NCBI GenBank assembly: GCA_964571855.1
Contig: CAZNDO010000019.1
Coordinates: forward strand, 1 to 64,000
Reading direction: 5' to 3'
Source: CAYYFX01 sp964571855
Lineage (GTDB): Bacteria; ARS69
Length of the DNA: 64,000 bases
Under the pieces are notes generated by a model. It was not told where the DNA came from. It saw only the letters and a list, made by a program, of their open reading frames with translations, and searched no databases. Within the stretch, counting starts at the first letter, position 1, and each line of letters begins with the position of its first letter. Both the position numbers and the translations under genes were made by a program. Of this stretch, positions 8,437 to 16,503 are shown piece by piece.

Positions 8437-10020
8437 CTACCGCAGCACGACGCGCGCGGTGGCGGACGCGCCGTCCGGCGTGGCCGCGCGCAGGAAGTAG
8501 ATCCCCGGCACGAGCCGCGCGCCGTTCCCGTCCCGCGCGTCCCACGACACGGTGGCCAGGTCCGGATGCGTGCTGCGCACCTCGGCGGTCCCGACGCGGC
8601 GCCCCGCCACGTCGTGCACGACCGCGGTGGCGCCGAACACGGACGGCGCGGACAGCCGCGCGTTCACGGCGCCGGAGGCGGGGTTCGGGAAGACGTCCAG
8701 CCGCAGATCCCCCGGAGCGGCGCCCGCGAACACCGGCGCGTCCAGCGGCGGCTCGTACCCGATCGACTTCACCTGGTAGATGTGCGACTCGTAGCCGTTG
8801 AACGTGTCCGTGATGGCGTGGTTCACGATGGGCAGGTAGCGGTTCTCGTACCGCACCTCGACCCAGTGGCCGGCCACGCCGGGCAGCGTGATCGTGGTCT
8901 CGCCCACGAAGCCGTTCCGTCCCGCGGCGAACACCATCATCTCGTCCGACGGGTCCACCTTGCCCAGGACGTCCACGTTCGGGTCCGAGGAGACCACGCC
9001 GGGGACGTTCGCCTGGAACAGGATCTCGTCCAGGGCCTCGAACTCGCGGATCACCTGCGCGATCACGGGCCAGTTGTCCTCCCCGTCGCCCTGCGGGTGG
9101 AACCACGTCCAGCCCGCCCAGATGAGCCCGGTGGCGCCGTGGATCACGGACTGCGCCGCCTCCCAGCGCGCCTCCTTGAGCGGGATGCCCTTGAACGCCT
9201 GCAGGATCATCCACAGCGGCTTTCCCGGGGCGATCGTGTTGCGGTACTCGTCCGCGACCAGGCACAGCCGGTCCATCGAGCAGCTCGGTCCGAAGACGTT
9301 GTACTGGCCGCAGGTCCCGGGCCCGTAGGGGTACGGGTAGTTCGCCGACATCACGACGTCCGTGGCCGGCAGGTAGCCGGAGATGTCGGAGCGCCACTGG
9401 ACGATGTCCGCGGTGAGGTGCGCGTTCGCGAAGTTCATCGCCACCATCTTGGACGACGACATCGCCTTGATCTGCGCGTACGTCTCGTGCACGTGCGCGC
9501 TGTCGATGTCCCCCACGATACCGCGCTGGATGGTCCACACCGGCTCGTCGCGGTTCGCGTAGCCCACGAGGCGCCCCCAGAACGGCATGCACTGCTTCAC
9601 CGCCCAGAGCGAGTCCGGCTGGTACATGGGCTTCGAGACCTCGAGCTCGGGCGTGGATTGGATGTCCCAGTTCCAGGCGTCCGGGGAGCCCACCATCACC
9701 CAGTACCCCGCCGCGAGGGACGAGTCCCGGATGGCCTCGCACGTGGGAGTGGAGTCGCTGTACGCGAATCCGTTGTCCCAGACGAAGTTCGCGCGCGAGT
9801 CCCGGATGCGCTGGTTCCAGTCCGTCGGGTAGCGGTCGATCCCGAGCTCCAGGAGCCCCACGGGGAACACGCGCTGCCCGTTCACGCGCATGATGCGGTC
9901 GGACCCGAAGCTCACCGTCTGCGCGGAAGCGGAGGACACGGCGAGGGCGAGGGGAATGAGGCACGCCGCGGCGCGGCGCGCAAGAACGTCCGACCACCAC
10001 GACCGGGATGCGCGATTCAC
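8437..10020 (-). CDS. secreted TIM-barrel/glycoside-hydrolase-like protein with FlgD-like C-terminal domain
   Basis: A 527-residue exported protein. The GTG at 10020 follows AAGGA at 6 bases and opens a clean signal peptide (about residues 1-30, ending SSASA). The next block, MRVNGQRVFPVGLLELG, resembles the entry strand of beta-galactosidase-like barrels. YANRDEP and LIWAGWTWF suggest a barrel with acidic active-site residues. No family can be named with certainty. The last 85 residues (DVFPNPASG, then VVHDVAGRRVG, WDARDGNG and VPGIYFLR) form the FlgD-like beta domain used as a C-terminal sorting module in type IX-type secretion. It is followed closely by the thioesterase gene. Confidence 0.7.
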   Translation of the reverse strand: MNRASRSWWSDVLARRAAACLIPLALAVSSASAQTVSFGSDRIMRVNGQRVFPVGLLELGIDRYPTDWNQRIRDSRANFVWDNGFAYSDSTPTCEAIRDSSLAAGYWVMVGSPDAWNWDIQSTPELEVSKPMYQPDSLWAVKQCMPFWGRLVGYANRDEPVWTIQRGIVGDIDSAHVHETYAQIKAMSSSKMVAMNFANAHLTADIVQWRSDISGYLPATDVVMSANYPYPYGPGTCGQYNVFGPSCSMDRLCLVADEYRNTIAPGKPLWMILQAFKGIPLKEARWEAAQSVIHGATGLIWAGWTWFHPQGDGEDNWPVIAQVIREFEALDEILFQANVPGVVSSDPNVDVLGKVDPSDEMMVFAAGRNGFVGETTITLPGVAGHWVEVRYENRYLPIVNHAITDTFNGYESHIYQVKSIGYEPPLDAPVFAGAAPGDLRLDVFPNPASGAVNARLSAPSVFGATAVVHDVAGRRVGTAEVRSTHPDLATVSWDARDGNGARLVPGIYFLRAATPDGASATARVVLR

Positions 10021-10029
10021 GGGGATGTC

Positions 10030-10464
10030 CTTCGTGGGTTTCCGGCGATGCGACGACGACAAGCGCCAGATCATAAGGCATCGGGGGGTGCCACGGGAAC
10101 GGGTCCCGGAAGGGAATCGGCGGAGCGGCGAGCGCGGCGTTGAGCGGCGTGTAGCGCTCGGTGAAGTGACGGAGCTCGGCATCGAGGCGTGCGCTCCCGG
10201 GGGCCAGCCCCCGGCGATCGGCCCGCAGCGGGGCCGTGGGCGCGGGAACACGAGGGCCGTGCGCTGCATCCGCCCGCCCTGCCCGGCGACGAACAGCGGC
10301 TGGACGCCGTGCTCGCACACGCGGATCTCGCGCACCACGACCGAGTCGGACCACCGGAGGTCCGGCGTGCCGCGGCGGGCGTCCACGAAGAGCAACGCGG
10401 GGGCCGCGACCGCGACCAGCAACGCGAGCGGAGGAGCACGGAACGGCGAGCCGTGCGGTCTCAT
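10030..10464 (-). pseudogene. probable frameshifted membrane-anchored or secreted ORF
   Basis: The ATG at 10464 has a strong GGGGAGG ribosome-binding site 8 bases upstream. The first 75 or so codons encode a hydrophobic N-terminus (LALLVAVAAPALLFVDA) and an ordinary-looking sequence (WSDSVVVREIRVCEHGV) with high GC at third positions. Near 10200-10235, a run of G/C homopolymers, the good coding signal moves to another frame, which reads LDAELRHFTERYTPLNAALA. No in-frame stop closes the ORF before the next gene, and a third frame stops near 10019. I read this as a decayed gene or a sequencing/assembly indel. The 10465-10641 stretch beyond it holds no further gene that I can support. Confidence 0.3.
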
Positions 10465-10641
10465 GACCGCACCTCCCCGAAGGGAAGCCGCCAGGGGAGC
10501 GCATCGCTTCGTCGCCGCGCATTCGCGTGCCGGCACCATGCGCACGGTCCGCGGCATCGCCCAGAGAGATTTGTTGACCTATCGCTCCGGAACGGCCACC
10601 TTCCCCGGGTCCCGCATCCGGAGGTCCTTCGCTTGGCCGCC

Positions 10642-12336
10642 ATGCTCCACGCCCCGCACGACCCGGAAGCGCTGGCCGCCGTCCGCCCCCACCCGAAGGG
10701 GTCGCGCGCGCACGTGCTGCTCAGCAGCGTCTTCGGCCCCTACGCGCGCGACGACGCGTACGGGAGCCGCGCCCTGAACCCGATGGAGCTCTACCACAAC
10801 CAGGTCACCCGGGTTCAGCGCGCGTTCTCCGTGCGCGCGCACCACCGCTCGTTCGGGCTCATGCTCATCCAGGCGAACATCAAGGCGCGCTGCGCGCTCC
10901 TGGACTTCCCGAGCCGCGAGCGGTTCGTGCAGGAGCTCCGCCGCACCCGCTACGACATCGTGGGCATCGGCTCCATCGTGATGAACGTGGACAAGGTGGA
11001 GGAGATGTGCCGGCTGGTGCGGCAGCACCTGCCGGACGCCGTGATCGTGATCGGCGGGCACGTCGCGAACCTCCCGGGCATCGAGACGCGCGTGGATGCG
11101 GACCACGTGGTCCGCGGCGAGGGTGTGCGCTGGATGCGCACGTTCCTGGGCGAGGATCCGGCGGCGCCGCTGGAGCACCCGAAGGTCACGGCGGGCTTCA
11201 ACGTGCGGGCCATGGGCCTTCCCGTCCGGCGCGGGCGCTCCGACCAGCCGGCGGTGCTCATGCCGTCGGTGGGCTGCCCGATGGGCTGCAACTTCTGCTC
11301 CACGTCCGCGATGTTCGGCGGCAAGGGCCGCTTCGTGGACTTCTACCCCACCGGCGACGATCTCTTCGACGTGATGCGCGACCTGGAGTCGTCCATGCAG
11401 GCGCGCTCGTTCTTCGTCATGGACGAGAACTTCCTCCTGCACCGGCGCCGCGCCTTGCGCCTCCTGGAGCTGATGGAGCACCACGACAAGGCGTGGGCGC
11501 TGCACGTGTTCAGCTCCGCGAAGGTCCTCCGGTCCTACACGACCGAGCAGCTCGTGGGTCTCGGCCTCGCGTGGGTGTGGCTGGGCATCGAGGGCGAGGA
11601 CTCGCACTACGCCAAGGTGCAGGGCGTGGACACCCGCGACCTCGTGCGCTCGCTGCAGGACCACGGCACGAGCGTCCTCGGATCCACGATCATCGGGCTG
11701 GAGTCGCACACGCCGGGGAACATCGACGAGGCGATCGACTACGCGGTCAGCCACGACACGGAGTTCCACCAGTTCATGCTGTACACGGCGGTCCCCGGCA
11801 CGCCGCTGCACGCGGAGCTGCGGGACGCGGGCGCCCTGCTGGACCCCGCGGACTGCCCGCACGCGGACGCGCACGGCCAGCTCCGGTTCAACTTCCGGCA
11901 CCCGAACATCCCCGCGGGCGAGGAGACCTCCCTCCTGCTGCGCGCGTTCCAGCGCGACTTCATCGTGAACGGACCGAGCGTGCTGCGCATGGCGCGCACG
12001 GTCCTGCGCGGCTGGCAGCGCTACAAGGACCATCCGGACCGGCGCATCCGGCGCCGCTTCGCCTGGCAGGCGCGCGAGCTTCCCGTGATGTTCGCGGGCG
12101 CGCTCTGGGCGGCGCGAAGGTGGCTGCGCCCGGACCCGGCGCTGGCCGCGCGGCTCTCGAGCGCGCTGGAGGACATCCAGCGGGAGTTCGGCTGGCGGTC
12201 CCGGCTGGCGGCGCCGCTGGCCGGCTCGCTCATCCGCTGGACCCTGGCGCGGGAGGAGCGGCGCCTCGCGCGCGGGTGGACCTACGAGCCGCCGACCATC
12301 CTGGAGCACAACGCGGCGGCGCTCGAGGCGTCGTGA
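10642..12336 (+). CDS. B12-binding-domain radical SAM protein
   Basis: A 564-residue enzyme. Residues about 75-175 form a cobalamin-binding-like domain (DIVGIGSIVMNV, VIVIGGHVANLPG, DHVVRGEG). The radical SAM core follows, with the 4Fe-4S motif C-P-M-G-C-N-F-C near residue 213. FVMDENFLL, WVWLGIEG and STIIGLESHTP are typical of the B12-radical SAM branch related to hopanoid and bacteriochlorophyll enzymes. The C-terminal 140 residues are an Arg-rich helical region probably lying against the membrane. The ATG at 10642 is chosen because the upstream frame has no family similarity. The reaction is unknown; methylation or rearrangement of a lipid is a guess. It stands alone between minus-strand genes. 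Confidence 0.82.
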   Translation: MLHAPHDPEALAAVRPHPKGSRAHVLLSSVFGPYARDDAYGSRALNPMELYHNQVTRVQRAFSVRAHHRSFGLMLIQANIKARCALLDFPSRERFVQELRRTRYDIVGIGSIVMNVDKVEEMCRLVRQHLPDAVIVIGGHVANLPGIETRVDADHVVRGEGVRWMRTFLGEDPAAPLEHPKVTAGFNVRAMGLPVRRGRSDQPAVLMPSVGCPMGCNFCSTSAMFGGKGRFVDFYPTGDDLFDVMRDLESSMQARSFFVMDENFLLHRRRALRLLELMEHHDKAWALHVFSSAKVLRSYTTEQLVGLGLAWVWLGIEGEDSHYAKVQGVDTRDLVRSLQDHGTSVLGSTIIGLESHTPGNIDEAIDYAVSHDTEFHQFMLYTAVPGTPLHAELRDAGALLDPADCPHADAHGQLRFNFRHPNIPAGEETSLLLRAFQRDFIVNGPSVLRMARTVLRGWQRYKDHPDRRIRRRFAWQARELPVMFAGALWAARRWLRPDPALAARLSSALEDIQREFGWRSRLAAPLAGSLIRWTLAREERRLARGWTYEPPTILEHNAAALEAS

Positions 12337-12378
12337 CGCCCCGGCGCGCCGCCGCGCTCCGGACGGACCCGTGCGGGA

Positions 12379-14154
12379 TCAGTGCAGGATGACGATCCGT
12401 CCCGACGGGCCCTCGCGTCCGGCCGGCTTCGCGAAGTAGACGCCCGCGCCGACCGGACGGCCCGCGGCGTCGCGCCCGTCCCACGCCGCGTGCAGCGCGT
12501 CGTCCGCGGCGGACGACCCCGCCACCCGGCGCACGAGCCGCCCCGCCGCGTCCACGATGTCCACGCTTCCCGCCGCGCCGGCGCCCGCGAGGTCGAGCGC
12601 CACGCCCGCCCGCGACGGGTTCGGGACCACGCGCCACTCCGCCGACGGCGGCGCCGCCATGCCCGTCGTGACGGGAGTGGCGGTGGTCCCTTCGTGCACG
12701 GTGTACCGGCCGGGAACGGGGATGCCGGGGAGATCCTGCGTCACGTGGCTGCCCGCCGAGCCCGGCCACACGATGCGCACGTCCACGGCCGTGCGGCCGG
12801 GGACGCCGAAGTGCGCCTCGATCTGGTTCTGCGAGCTGAAGCCGCCGTGCGCGCAGATCTCGCGGACGCCGAGCAGGTGCGCGGGATCACCGAGGAACCC
12901 GGCCTCGTACGCGTACACCTTCGCCCCGATCGCGTCGCGGTTCGAGTAGCCGGCCCCGAGGTCGAACGAGTGGCCGACCGGGCGCAGGTACAGCCAGTCC
13001 GCGTCGTTCTCCAGGTTCTCGTACAGGTAGTTGAGGTCCGGCGAGTGCTCGTTCCCGGCGGCGAGATCGAGGTCCCCGTCCCCGTCCACGTCGGCCCAGG
13101 CCACGCCGTCCGTGCTCCCCAGCCCGAACTGCGCGCTGGCCGTGAACACGCCGGCGCCTGTGTTCACCCACAGCGTGTTCGGGGCGGCCGAGCCGAAGTC
13201 CCCGTTCCCCTGCGCGAGGTCGAGGTCGCCGTCGTTGTCGAAGTCCCCCCACGCGACCGTGTTCGGATCGCCGTTCCCGAACTCGTCCACGCCGGTGAAG
13301 TTGCCGGCGCCGTCGTTGAAGTACAGCCGGCTCTGCCCGGCGCCCCAGTTGCCCACGGCGAGATCGAGGTCCCCGTCGTTGTCGGCGTCTCCGAACGCGA
13401 GCGACACGGAGTTGCCGAGACCGAACTCGGCACGCTCCGTGAAGGTGCCGTCCCCGTTGTTCACGTACAGGTAGTTCTGCTCCTCCGTGCTGAACCCGCC
13501 GTTGCCGGCCGCGAGATCCGGGTCCCCGTCGCCGTCCACGTCGCCCCACACCAGGGTGCACGTCTGGCCGACGCCGAACTGCGCGGACTCGGTCCACGTG
13601 CCGTCGCCCTCGTTCCGGTACAGGGTGTTCTGTTCCGCGGTGCCGAGGATCCCGTGCCCCACCGCGATGTCGAGGTCGCCGTCGAGGTCGTAGTCCGCCC
13701 AGGCCAGCGCCATCGACAGGCCGGTGCCGAACTGGTTCTGCCCCATGAACGAGTTGCCGCCTTGGTTGAGGATGAGGCGGTTGTTGTGCAGGCGGTTGGC
13801 CACCGCCATGTCGCGGTCCCCGTCGTTGTCCGCATCCGCCCAGGCCAGGGCGAACGTGTGCCGGGTCCCGAACGCGGCCTGCTCCGTGAACGAGAGGCCG
13901 CCGTCGTTGATGTAGAGGAAGTTCTGCTGGTTGTTCACGTTCCCGACGGCAAGATCCTGGTCGCCGTCCCCGTCCGAGTCGGCGAAGGCCACGCAGATGG
14001 TGGCGCTGGCGCCGAAGCGGAGGTGTTCGGTGAACGCGGGCGGGCCGCCGGCCGTGGCCGGCGAGGCGGACACCGCCAGCGCGGCCAGGATCCACGGGAG
14101 TGCGACGGCGGCGGTGTCCGGTCGCCGCGACCGGGCCGATGAGCAACGCGACAT
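12379..14154 (-). CDS. secreted seven-repeat VCBS/FG-GAP propeller protein with ASPIC/UnbV-like and FlgD-like domains
   Basis: A 591-residue exported protein with a signal peptide ending ASPATA. Seven repeats of about 50 residues follow, each with an Asp-rich calcium loop such as DSDGDGDQDLAVGN or DVDGDGDLDLAAGN. Seven repeats fit a closed seven-bladed beta-propeller. Next comes a region like the ASPIC/UnbV domain (NRDAIGAKVYAYEAG, REICAHGGFSSQNQIEAHFG, DVRIVWPGS). A FlgD-like C-terminal domain ends it (VVPNPSRAG, WDGRDAAGRPVGAGVYF). ATG at 14154 has GAGAGGG upstream. Likely a calcium-stabilised surface protein involved in adhesion or carbohydrate contact. It is monocistronic. Confidence 0.85.
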   Translation of the reverse strand: MSRCSSARSRRPDTAAVALPWILAALAVSASPATAGGPPAFTEHLRFGASATICVAFADSDGDGDQDLAVGNVNNQQNFLYINDGGLSFTEQAAFGTRHTFALAWADADNDGDRDMAVANRLHNNRLILNQGGNSFMGQNQFGTGLSMALAWADYDLDGDLDIAVGHGILGTAEQNTLYRNEGDGTWTESAQFGVGQTCTLVWGDVDGDGDPDLAAGNGGFSTEEQNYLYVNNGDGTFTERAEFGLGNSVSLAFGDADNDGDLDLAVGNWGAGQSRLYFNDGAGNFTGVDEFGNGDPNTVAWGDFDNDGDLDLAQGNGDFGSAAPNTLWVNTGAGVFTASAQFGLGSTDGVAWADVDGDGDLDLAAGNEHSPDLNYLYENLENDADWLYLRPVGHSFDLGAGYSNRDAIGAKVYAYEAGFLGDPAHLLGVREICAHGGFSSQNQIEAHFGVPGRTAVDVRIVWPGSAGSHVTQDLPGIPVPGRYTVHEGTTATPVTTGMAAPPSAEWRVVPNPSRAGVALDLAGAGAAGSVDIVDAAGRLVRRVAGSSAADDALHAAWDGRDAAGRPVGAGVYFAKPAGREGPSGRIVILH

Positions 14155-14455
14155 GATGCCCTCTCGATCGCTCCGAAGCGGGTCGGCGCCGCCCGGGACC
14201 TCCGGTGCGGGACACGACCACATTCATTGCGGACAACAGTATCGCCCGAACCGCGCCGGCCGGCACGGAGGTGACTGCCGGTTTTACAGCCATTTACGTG
14301 GATTCCGTCACTCCCGTTCATGACGTTTCCGCAACTCGAACACCCATCGGACCGGCGCACCCCATCGAGGGCGGCGCCCGCGGCAATTGACGTCCCCCCG
14401 CCAGCGAGGCTAACGTTGTCGGCAACGACACTCCGACCAACGGAGGATCCGATCC
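14155..14455. other. divergent intergenic region of about 300 bases
   Basis: Between the VCBS protein and the divergent DNA-binding protein. It is clearly less GC-rich than its surroundings in the middle (14220-14340), as expected for divergent promoters. I see no RNA gene or ORF in it. The plus-strand promoter candidate and an inverted repeat at its right end are listed separately; no convincing minus-strand promoter was found. Confidence 0.5.
14387..14427 (+). promoter_or_regulatory. candidate promoter with overlapping inverted repeat
   Basis: TTGACG (14387-14392) is followed after 18 bases by TAACGT (14411-14416, weak). An inverted repeat CGTTG-TCGG-CAACG (14414-14427) overlaps the minus-10 region. 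A regulator binding here would block transcription of the HTH protein that starts at 14456, so autoregulation is plausible. Confidence 0.35.
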
Positions 14456-15988
14456 GTGCCTCGTCGGCCCCGCGTCCCCACCGCGCCCCCGCCCGCCCTG
14501 CCGGCGGGGATGACCGGGATCTGGCTCGCCCTGCGCGCCGAGGCCGCCCGGACCGGGCGCGGCGCCCTGGCCCGGCGCCTCGGGGTCTCCACCCACACGC
14601 TGCAGCGCATCCTCGTGGACGGCGCCGTGCCGCGCTTCGAGTCCGCGTCCGTTCGCCAGGTGCGGTCGTGGACCCGCACGCTCGCGCGGCTCGCGCGGCA
14701 GCTCGGCCATGACCCGCGCGCATGGGTGGAGGCCGCGGGCATCCGCTGGGATCCCGACGCGGTGCCCGGCCCGGAGCACGCCGCGCCGGTTCGCCGCGCC
14801 GGCCGGCCGGCCCGCACGCACCCCGCGACCCTCATCGCCATCGCCCCGCCCCGCCTCGGCACGCCGGCCGATCCGGCCATCCTCGTGCCGCTGGCCCGGC
14901 AGCTCGTGCGCGCGGTGCATCCGGAGGCCGAGCCGGAGACCCGCGTCCTGCCCCTGCCGCGCGCGCTCGCCGCGCTCGACGCGACGGCCCCCGTTGCGAT
15001 CCCCCTGGCGGTGGGCGTCCTGGACTGCGCCGCGCTGCGCGCGCGCGGATGCACGGTGCTCGAGCTGCCGGGCTTCCGCGTGGGCGTTCGCGCGCTGCAC
15101 GTCACGCCGGACGACATCATGCCGGCGCCCTGGGCACGGGTGCCGCGCCGCGGCGCGGCGTTCGTCGTCGCCGCGGGGGACGCGGCGGAGACCTGGCTGC
15201 GGGCGCACCGCGGCGCCGCGGACGCCGACGTGCACCCGCTGCCCGAGGATGCGGCATCGATCGAGGACACGCTCGCCGCAGTGCGCGAGGGGAGCGCGAC
15301 GCGGCGCGACGGCGCCGCCTACCTCGTCGCGGACGAGACGACCTGCCGCGCGATGTTGCGAGCCCCGCTTCCGCCGGACGACGATGCTCCCGCGTTCCCG
15401 CTCGCGTTCGCGACGCCGGCCGCGCACCCCGCGGCGCCCCGCCTCGCCGCCGCCTGGCCGGCGGAGATCCTCGGCTCCGCCCGCGCGGCCACGGCGTCCG
15501 CCTACGCCGCGATCCTGCGCGCGGCGCGCCATCGCCTGGCGGACTTCCCCGCCGCGGACGACGTGTTCCGCCGCGTGCTCGCGCGCGATCTGCTCCACGC
15601 CTTCCTGCGCGACGCCGGCCTCTCCCCGCACGACCCGCCGCCCACCGCCGACGCCTGGGACGGGCCGGTCGCCCGCGCCGGCGCCCTGCTGCCCGGCGCG
15701 TGGTCGGCAACGCTGGAGTCCCTCGCGGCCGCCGCGGGAGCCCCCCGGCCGCCGGCTCCGCACCGCCACTGCCTGTCCTGTGCCACGTCGCTCCGGGAGC
15801 ACGCCGGCCCGAACCCGCGGTACTGCCGCTACTGCTCCGACGAGTCCGGCCGCCTCCGCCCGCGGGAGGAGGTGCACGAGATCCTGGCAACGTGGATGCT
15901 GGGCTGGCAGGACGGACTGACTCCCGAGGCCGCCCGCGACCGCGCCGCCCGCTTCATGACCACGATGCCCGCCTGGTCCGCCAGCTGA
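14456..15988 (+). CDS. putative regulator: N-terminal HTH, unknown middle domain, C-terminal zinc ribbon
   Basis: A 510-residue cytoplasmic protein starting at GTG 14456 with CGGAGGA upstream. Residues about 20-60 contain a helix-turn-helix (GALARRLGVSTHTLQRILVDG). The middle (about 120-420) is Ala-rich and alternating alpha/beta. Blocks such as ATLIAIAPP, VAIPLAVGVLDCAALRARG and YLVADETTCRAML recall a periplasmic-binding-protein-like effector fold, but the match is weak. The C-terminus has a Cys4 zinc ribbon, C-L-S-C and Y-C-R-Y-C-S-D, followed by LRPREEVHEILATWMLGWQDG, like the small 'putative zinc ribbon' family. I do not know a named family with this architecture. It stands alone, divergent from the VCBS gene. 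Confidence 0.6.
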   Translation: MPRRPRVPTAPPPALPAGMTGIWLALRAEAARTGRGALARRLGVSTHTLQRILVDGAVPRFESASVRQVRSWTRTLARLARQLGHDPRAWVEAAGIRWDPDAVPGPEHAAPVRRAGRPARTHPATLIAIAPPRLGTPADPAILVPLARQLVRAVHPEAEPETRVLPLPRALAALDATAPVAIPLAVGVLDCAALRARGCTVLELPGFRVGVRALHVTPDDIMPAPWARVPRRGAAFVVAAGDAAETWLRAHRGAADADVHPLPEDAASIEDTLAAVREGSATRRDGAAYLVADETTCRAMLRAPLPPDDDAPAFPLAFATPAAHPAAPRLAAAWPAEILGSARAATASAYAAILRAARHRLADFPAADDVFRRVLARDLLHAFLRDAGLSPHDPPPTADAWDGPVARAGALLPGAWSATLESLAAAAGAPRPPAPHRHCLSCATSLREHAGPNPRYCRYCSDESGRLRPREEVHEILATWMLGWQDGLTPEAARDRAARFMTTMPAWSAS

Positions 15989-16024
15989 CGCGCGGTGGGG
16001 CGGGGCGCAGGACCGGGCCGCGGC

Positions 16025-16453
16025 TCAGGCGCCGACCTCCAGCGTCCCCCGCAGCATGTCCATCCCGCAGGTGAACGCGAACGTTCCCGCCTCCGCCGGG
16101 GAGAACTCCACGACCGTCTCCTTCCCGGGGGGCAGGTCCGTCGCGGGAACGCCCATCGCCGGGATCATGATCTGCGCGGCGCAGTGCGACGTGGACTCCT
16201 GCACGAAGACCATCTTCACGGGAACGCCCGCCTGCAGCCGGATCCGGTCCGGCGTGTACCCCGTGTCGCGCACGACGACGCGCACCACCTGGTACCCCTC
16301 CACCTTCATCGGCACGGCCGCCGGCGCGCCGCCCGCGGCCGCGCCGACCTCGCCGCCGGGGGAGGCCGGGGGCGGCGGGCTCTTCTCCGGGGCGCCGCAG
16401 CCGGCGCCGGCGAGCACCACCCACATCGCGAACGGGATCAGGATGCGCTTCAT
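16025..16453 (-). CDS. cupredoxin-like periplasmic lipoprotein
   Basis: A 142-residue protein with a lipobox cysteine at residue 19 (LAGAGC), a Pro/Gly-rich linker to about residue 45 and one cupredoxin domain. Candidate copper ligands are His90-Cys91 in STSHCAAQ and Cys129, Met131 and Met133 in FTCGMDM. GTFAFTCGMDMLRG is the classic cupredoxin C-terminal block. It follows cusA by about 50 bases as the last gene of the efflux operon, so it probably carries or buffers periplasmic copper for the pump, a role played by CusF in enterobacteria. Confidence 0.8.
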   Translation of the reverse strand: MKRILIPFAMWVVLAGAGCGAPEKSPPPPASPGGEVGAAAGGAPAAVPMKVEGYQVVRVVVRDTGYTPDRIRLQAGVPVKMVFVQESTSHCAAQIMIPAMGVPATDLPPGKETVVEFSPAEAGTFAFTCGMDMLRGTLEVGA

Positions 16454-16503
16454 GTCACTCCTCCTCGGTTTCGGACCTCCGGACGACTCCGGCGCCCGGG
16501 GCC

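Noticed and set aside
10575..10603. Promoter for the radical SAM gene (TTGACC at 10575)
   Set aside because: No acceptable minus-10 element at 16-18 bases; only the minus-35-like hexamer fits.
12382..14142. Long plus-strand open frame opposite the VCBS protein
   Set aside because: It is the mirror of a highly regular Asp-rich repeat gene; its Arg/Val-rich translation has no family features and no ribosome site.
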